The position numbers were made by a program, and so were the translations under genes. A DNA stretch of 54,797 nt from contig JASGUC010000030.1 in the NCBI GenBank assembly GCA_030057915.1, forward strand, positions 1 through 54,797. The letters are read 5' to 3'. How positions within the stretch are numbered: the first letter of the stretch is position 1; each line of letters starts with the position of its first letter. Positions 50,953 to 54,797 of the stretch are shown here, in pieces. The stretch comes from Pseudomonadota bacterium (lineage in GTDB: Bacteria > Desulfobacterota > Syntrophia > Syntrophales > UBA8958). The notes under the pieces were generated by a model. That model was not told the origin of the DNA, did no database searches, and worked only from the letters and a program-made list of their open reading frames with translations.

Positions 50953-52584
50953 GTGAGGGCGGACTGGGAGCGGCTGACCCTGCTGTTTGTGGGCGCCATG
51001 ACCCTCCTGCGCCTGCTGGCATCCCCCACCTTCGGCCTGGGCGTCGATGAGGCCCACTATTTCCTCTACGCCTATTTCCTGGACTGGAGCTACGTGGATC
51101 ATCCCCCCCTGGTGGGCTGGGTCCACTGGCCCCTTTACCGGCTTTTCGGAACGAACGAATTCCTGGTGCGGCTCCCGGCGATCATCCTCTTCGCCGCCGT
51201 CTCCCTGTTTCTCTACCGGTGGGTCCGCTCCTTTTCCAACTCCCCGCGGACGGCCTTCCTGGCCGTCGTGGCGGTGAACGGTTCCTTCCTCCTGGCGGCC
51301 CTGAGCCTCATGCTTCTCCCCGACTGCTTCCTCCTTCTGATCGTCTTCCCCCTCATGACGACCATGGAGAACATCGCCGCGGCGCCCCGGGGACAGGCCC
51401 GGGGGCGGGATTTCGTCATCCTGGGCCTCCTCCTGGGCCTGGCCGGCCTGGCCAAGTACACCGCCGTCCTCTTCCTGCCGCCCCTGCTTGTCTATCTCCT
51501 CCTGAAGAAACGGGGCGACCTCCTCTTCGCCCCGGGGATGTTCCTGGCGGCGGGGATCGCCCTCGTCGTGATCGCTCCCGTTTTAATCTGGAATATCCAG
51601 AACGATTTCGTCAGCTTCCGCTACCAGGGGGGGCATGTGCTCGCGGACGCGGCCCCGAGCGCCAAGTCGTTCTTCGTCTCCCTTCTGGCCCAGTTCGGGG
51701 CCTACAGCCCCCCGCTGTTCCTCATGGCCTTTTACGGCCTCTATCGGGGCCTCCGGGAGGCCGACGACCGCCTCCGCCTCGCCGCCCTTTTCGGCGTCGC
51801 GATCCTGCTGTTCTTCTTTTACTCTTCCCTCTACGAGCGGACCCTCCCCCACTGGCCGAGTCTGTTCTATCTCCTGTTCATCCCCGTGGGCGTCCATTTC
51901 CTCCTCCGTTCCAGAAGCCGATTCCAGAGGAATTTATGCTACCTTTCCATTGGCTTCAGCCTGACGCTGACTCTGTTCCTCACTGTCTCCCTGGGGGCTA
52001 AATGGCCTACCTTCCCGGATTACCGGTCGCCATTCCGGGACATCGTGGGCTACGAGATCATCGCCCGGGAAGGAGACACCCTGTTGCGCCGGGGACCGAC
52101 GGGAGCGGAAAGGGAGGTAGGACGCCGCAACGCCGCCGGGGGGCCTTCTCCGGGGCGTGGGGCCGTCGTGGACCGGCATGGCGTGGGGATCGCGCTGCCG
52201 GCGTTGAAGGACGCCCCGGTGCCCGGCGCCCCGCCGTCCCCCGCGGACGGGAGGGGGGAGGCCGTCGCGGCCCCCGCCCCCCGGCGGGCCCTGGCGGTGA
52301 CCAACTGGACGATGGGGAGCCGGATGATCTATTACAGCCTTCCCTACGGTCGGGAGGTCTTCGTCCTCGACAATCGCCCGGATCAATTCGACCTGTGGCA
52401 GCCGGAGGCGCCGCGGGGATACGATCTCCTCTTCGTGAAGACCCATTTTCACGGGCTGGAGATCTGCCCGGCCTATCGCTGCGCCGCCTGCGAGACGGCG
52501 GGGAAACTGGATATCGTTCTTCGCGGCGGCAAGGTGGATTCCGTGGAATTCGTCTGGTGCCGCAACTACCAGGGGATCAGGTGA
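50953..52584 (+). CDS. GT39-type membrane glycosyltransferase (ArnT/PMT-like)
   Basis: Integral membrane protein of 543 residues with about 10-11 hydrophobic segments. The N-terminal GLGVDEAHYFLYAYFLDWSYVDHPPLVGW contains the conserved acidic-His pair region of the GT39 fold, followed by FLVRLPAIILFA and RTAFLAVVAVNGSFLLAALSLMLLPD. Such enzymes use polyprenyl-phosphate sugars to modify lipid A or proteins on the periplasmic side. A low-complexity Pro/Ala/Arg insert lies near residues 385-440. GTG 50953 is set by GGGAGG. It is followed after 4 bp by a PAP2 phosphatase, a sensible partner for lipid-phosphate recycling. Confidence 0.87.
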   Translation: MRADWERLTLLFVGAMTLLRLLASPTFGLGVDEAHYFLYAYFLDWSYVDHPPLVGWVHWPLYRLFGTNEFLVRLPAIILFAAVSLFLYRWVRSFSNSPRTAFLAVVAVNGSFLLAALSLMLLPDCFLLLIVFPLMTTMENIAAAPRGQARGRDFVILGLLLGLAGLAKYTAVLFLPPLLVYLLLKKRGDLLFAPGMFLAAGIALVVIAPVLIWNIQNDFVSFRYQGGHVLADAAPSAKSFFVSLLAQFGAYSPPLFLMAFYGLYRGLREADDRLRLAALFGVAILLFFFYSSLYERTLPHWPSLFYLLFIPVGVHFLLRSRSRFQRNLCYLSIGFSLTLTLFLTVSLGAKWPTFPDYRSPFRDIVGYEIIAREGDTLLRRGPTGAEREVGRRNAAGGPSPGRGAVVDRHGVGIALPALKDAPVPGAPPSPADGRGEAVAAPAPRRALAVTNWTMGSRMIYYSLPYGREVFVLDNRPDQFDLWQPEAPRGYDLLFVKTHFHGLEICPAYRCAACETAGKLDIVLRGGKVDSVEFVWCRNYQGIR

Positions 52585-52588
52585 GGAC

Positions 52589-53323
52589 ATGAAGGCGGGC
52601 GAAAGGAAAGGCCATGATCGGCCCAGGTTCGGGAAGGGCGAAAACGAGCCGCCGGAAGCGGGCCGAGGAGGACGTTTCCCTGCCGAATCACCGGCGTTGC
52701 TTACCGCCTCCCGGAAGGAGATCCTGCTCTTCACCCTCCTGGTCGCGGCGGCCGTCGTGGCGGCCTATCTCTACCTCGATCTGCCTGTGGCCCGGGCCGC
52801 CAGGGAGCTGCCTTTCCGGACGGGCGAGTTTTTTCAGCGCGTCACCGCCCTGGGGGAAGCGACGTGGCCCCTGATCGTCGCGGCCCTCCTGGCCCTGGCG
52901 GCCCGGTTCCTCTGGCGGCGCGACGACTGGATGCGCCGCTCCCTCTTCGTTTTTACCGCCGTGGCCGCCGCGGGCCTCACTACGGACCTCCTCAAGTGGC
53001 TCGCGGGCCGGTGGCGGCCCAAGGCCTATTTTACCGATGGTTTTTACGGATTCGATCTCTTCGGTGTGGGCTACGAGCAGACCTCCTTCCCCTCGGGCCA
53101 CGCCACCACGATCTGGGCCTGCGGGGTGGCCCTGGCGATCCTTTTCCCCCGCTGGCGTTTCCTCTGGTATGCCCTGGCGATCCTGGTCAGCATGAGCCGG
53201 GTGATCATCGGCGCCCATTATCTTGGCGATGTCCTGGCGGGGGCCTATGTGGCCGTCGTGACGACGCTCGCTCTGGTCCGCCTACGGTATTTCCGCCTGG
53301 GGCGCCCCGCTGGAGAGACATGA
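52589..53323 (+). CDS. PAP2-family membrane phosphatase
   Basis: Membrane protein of 244 residues with five or six hydrophobic segments. The acid-phosphatase active site is present in its three parts: KWLAGRWRPK, FPSGHATT and SRVIIGAHYLGDVLAG. The first 40 residues are charged and probably cytosolic. It likely dephosphorylates undecaprenyl diphosphate or another lipid phosphate. The 4-bp gap to the GT39 gene indicates one transcript. Confidence 0.9.
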   Translation: MKAGERKGHDRPRFGKGENEPPEAGRGGRFPAESPALLTASRKEILLFTLLVAAAVVAAYLYLDLPVARAARELPFRTGEFFQRVTALGEATWPLIVAALLALAARFLWRRDDWMRRSLFVFTAVAAAGLTTDLLKWLAGRWRPKAYFTDGFYGFDLFGVGYEQTSFPSGHATTIWACGVALAILFPRWRFLWYALAILVSMSRVIIGAHYLGDVLAGAYVAVVTTLALVRLRYFRLGRPAGET

Positions 53324-53599
53324 GTCCGACCCCGGCCCTCCCGGGGCGTCGGCGGCCCCCCCCGGCGCCCCGATCCCCGACGCCCCGGTTCCTTCTTCCT
53401 CCGGAGGCGCGGCGATGGGGTGCGGCGGCCCCGCCACGGCGCCCCCGGGGGCCCGTGTCCCTCCGGCAAGGCTGCGTAGGTGAACATTTTTGGAGGCCAG
53501 GGCGGCGGCGATGGCTACCCCGGGGCGTCCGATTGGGTGATAGGCAGCGGCAAAGGTATTGGGCGATGGCAGTTGATCAGGAGTCGTCTATGGGCAAAA

Positions 53600-53699
53600 G
53601 CGGCCTGGTAATTCCAAGGCATCCAGTGGGCAGGGTTCTTGAAGATGATCTCCGGCAAAGCTGCCCGCAAATCCAGGGCAAGGAAATCGGATGGTGTCA
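53600..53699 (+). repeat. 100-bp direct repeat, left copy, flanking the toxin-antitoxin pair
   Basis: Matches 54420-54519 with a single difference. It corresponds to codons around TPSDFLALDLRAALPEIIF of the minus-strand ORF at 54347-54757. The surrounding gap 53324-53780 has no intact gene; on the minus strand 53515-53712 encodes a truncated copy of the same peptide tail. Confidence 0.85.
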
Positions 53700-53780
53700 A
53701 GGTCTTCATCAAACAAGGCTTTATTTTTTCGATGATAAAGCATATTCTAACTGTAAGAAAAACCTACAAGGGTGTTCATC

Positions 53781-54056
53781 ATGAGAACTTTGACAGTATC
53801 TGCAAAAGGTCAAATCGCTTTGCCAAAAGATTTGAGAACGATTCTTAACCTCCAAAAAGGAGATACTCTTTCTGTTGATCTGAAAGATGGGAAGATTATT
53901 TTAGAGCCGGTTATTGGCGTACCTCGATCACAATCCTGGTTCTGGACATCCGAGGTTCAGCAGAAGATTAAGTCATCCGAGGAAGAGTTTAAAAATGGGA
54001 AATTCAAACGATTTGAAGGCGTTGATGGTCTTCTTAAGGTTCTAAAAGATGCCTGA
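53781..54056 (+). CDS. AbrB/MazE-family antitoxin
   Basis: Protein of 91 residues with an N-terminal SpoVT/AbrB swapped-hairpin DNA-binding domain (RTLTVSAKGQIALPKDLRTILNLQKGDTLSVDLKDGKIILEPV) and a charged C-terminal tail (EVQQKIKSSEEEFKNGKFKRF) that would bind and mask the toxin. ATG 53781 follows AAGGG; a GTG three codons earlier is also in frame. It is visibly AT-rich compared with the chromosome around it. The toxin gene starts 8 bp before its stop, so the two are coupled. Confidence 0.88.
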   Translation: MRTLTVSAKGQIALPKDLRTILNLQKGDTLSVDLKDGKIILEPVIGVPRSQSWFWTSEVQQKIKSSEEEFKNGKFKRFEGVDGLLKVLKDA

Positions 54057-54312
54057 TTATATTGTTGATGTATCTGATGAATTCTTCTCTCAATATGACG
54101 ATCAGCCAAAAGACATAAAAAAGAAATTCCGAAAGCAATTAAAACTCTTGAAATCTAATCCCAAACATAAGCCATTGCAAATACATCTAATAGAAGGAAC
54201 TGATTTTTGGGAATTCTATGTGGACATGGGTTATAGGTGTATCTTCAAACAAGAAGGATCTATCTACAAGCTGTACTATATCGGAACTCACAAACTGATT
54301 GACAGGATATAG
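54049..54312 (+). CDS. RelE/ParE-superfamily toxin
   Basis: Small basic protein of 87 residues: DYIVDVSDEFFSQYDDQPKDIKKKFRKQLKLLKSNPKHKPLQIHLIEG, then FWEFYVDMGYRCIFKQEGSIYKLYYIGTHKLIDRI. The ending strand-helix with YRCIF and the GTHKLIDRI tail are typical of RelE-fold mRNA interferases (HigB/YafQ-like group) that cut ribosome-bound mRNA. The gene overlaps the antitoxin by 8 bp and is equally AT-rich. The pair should be self-regulated by the AbrB protein. Confidence 0.85.
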   Translation: MPDYIVDVSDEFFSQYDDQPKDIKKKFRKQLKLLKSNPKHKPLQIHLIEGTDFWEFYVDMGYRCIFKQEGSIYKLYYIGTHKLIDRI

Positions 54313-54346
54313 GGTACATTGCAGCCAAATACTTACGTGCAAATCC

Positions 54347-54757
54347 CTAACCGGGCATCACTGATTTTTTATGAAAGGGTTGGTTAACTTGAGAGTCCAT
54401 AATTTTATGTAATGGCATGGCGGCCTGGTAATTCCAAGGCATCCAGTGGGCAGGGTTCTTGAAGATGATCTCCGGCAAAGCTGCCCGCAAATCCAGGGCG
54501 AGGAAATCGGATGGTGTCACAGAGCCCGGAATATGGGCGGAACAGGCAGCGAGAAACCAGTTCTTCAAAGTGGCATGGTTCAGATGCAAAGCCCTGGACA
54601 CCTTGGAAAGAGTATGCTCGGCGCATGAACTCACCGCGCCTTCCCACAAATCCTCGGGTATGGACTCGCTCCGCTTGCGATGCCCACGCCACTGCCTAAA
54701 TCGCTCCTCAATATCCTCAAAACTGGGGCGGACGCTTGTTCCAAAATCGTTCTCCAT
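54347..54757 (-). CDS. Helix-turn-helix protein resembling the first ORF of IS66-type elements
   Basis: Protein of 136 residues. The N-terminal part (SFEDIEERFRQWRGHRKRSESIPEDLWEGAVSSCAEHTLSKVSRALHLNHATLKNWF) looks like the small helix-turn-helix ORF that precedes IS66 tnpB, from memory of that family. The remainder has no known motif and its last 40 residues are altered by the repeat/TA junction (compare the left repeat copy). AAGGAGGATGACCG precedes the start. It is probably a truncated transposon gene interrupted when the toxin-antitoxin module entered; no IS66 tnpB or transposase is within the window. Confidence 0.45.
   Translation of the reverse strand: MENDFGTSVRPSFEDIEERFRQWRGHRKRSESIPEDLWEGAVSSCAEHTLSKVSRALHLNHATLKNWFLAACSAHIPGSVTPSDFLALDLRAALPEIIFKNPAHWMPWNYQAAMPLHKIMDSQVNQPFHKKSVMPG
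54420..54519 (+). repeat. 100-bp direct repeat, right copy
   Basis: Second copy of 53600-53699, starting GCGGCCTGGTAATTCC and ending GGATGGTGTCA. It lies within the helix-turn-helix ORF and 107 bp beyond the toxin stop. The two copies are 820 bp apart. Confidence 0.85.
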
Positions 54758-54797
54758 CGGTCATCCTCCTTCGCGATTGATGACCAACCATACCCGC

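Noticed and set aside
50597-50956. 119-codon frame between the antiporter and GT39
   Set aside because: Overlaps the antiporter 3' end, Arg/Pro-rich, no ribosome site or motif.
48544-51126. 860-codon minus-strand frame antisense to the antiporter
   Set aside because: Product is His/Asp/Gln-rich low complexity, the usual mirror of membrane-protein codons.

Overview
The window is GC-rich bacterial chromosome that looks like a deltaproteobacterium (Desulfobacterota/Thermodesulfobacteriota), most likely of the Syntrophales type. The case rests on gene content: an extra RNA methyltransferase between trmD and rplS, a methylenetetrahydrofolate reductase with a Cys-rich C-terminal domain, a NuoE/NuoF-type oxidoreductase with a DRTGG/PHP/ATPase accessory set, squalene-hopene cyclase, an oxalate/formate-type transporter, sensory methyl-accepting proteins and Lpt permeases. 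The lineage is inferred; no marker was searched.

Layout. 1-7.1 kb: the end of a TnpB (IS200/IS605) element, a SPOR-domain protein, then the conserved operon ffh-rpsP-khpA-rimM-trmD-RNA methyltransferase-rplS-rnhB-yraN. A second, truncated copy of the TnpB right end sits directly before rimM. 7.5-12.7 kb: a lysophospholipid-type acyltransferase, two methylenetetrahydrofolate-reductase-type proteins (one fused to a homocysteine methyltransferase) and tRNA-Arg(CCG). 13-19.5 kb: a four-LysM amidase, an MBL hydrolase, an unknown protein, an OFA-family MFS transporter and an M29 aminopeptidase. 19.8-24 kb: a decayed orphan CRISPR-like array, then a leftward operon of squalene-hopene cyclase, a thiolase interrupted by an in-frame TGA, and a DUF35 protein. 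24.2-30.7 kb: a leftward operon DRTGG-ATPase-DRTGG-PHP-ATPase-NuoE-ferredoxin-(NuoF+GltD fusion). 31.5-36.2 kb: panC-panD, a DUF502 membrane protein, metK and ahcY. 36.3-45.4 kb: a signalling block of histidine kinase, sigma-54 regulator, receiver protein, two chemoreceptors and a secreted Cache protein. 45.5-53.3 kb: lptG, lptF, an enoyl-CoA hydratase-like protein, a CPA2 antiporter, a GT39 glycosyltransferase and a PAP2 phosphatase. 53.6-54.8 kb: an AT-rich AbrB/RelE toxin-antitoxin pair between 100-bp direct repeats, beside a transposon-type helix-turn-helix ORF.

How the genes fit together. metK, ahcY, the homocysteine methyltransferase/MTHFR fusion and the second MTHFR cover most of the S-adenosylmethionine/methyl cycle and connect it to folate-bound one-carbon flux. 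The NuoEF-GltD operon is a soluble NAD(P)-linked electron-transfer module with its own apparent regulatory set but no catalytic hydrogenase or formate dehydrogenase subunit nearby. lptFG, the amidase, the SPOR protein, the cyclase and GT39/PAP2 serve the envelope.

Intergenic space is crowded with repeats. One family of about 130-bp elements has ends like GAGACCTTTGAAAA...TTTTCAAAGGTCTC and occurs at least eight times, mostly degenerate. A second family of 96 bp has 13-bp terminal inverted repeats and two copies. The observations most worth a second look are the in-frame TGA in the thiolase, the orphan TnpB right end inside the ribosomal operon, the NuoEF-GltD operon with its DRTGG/PHP/ATPase genes, the promoter-repeat-terminator locus near 42.7-43.1 kb, and the toxin-antitoxin island.
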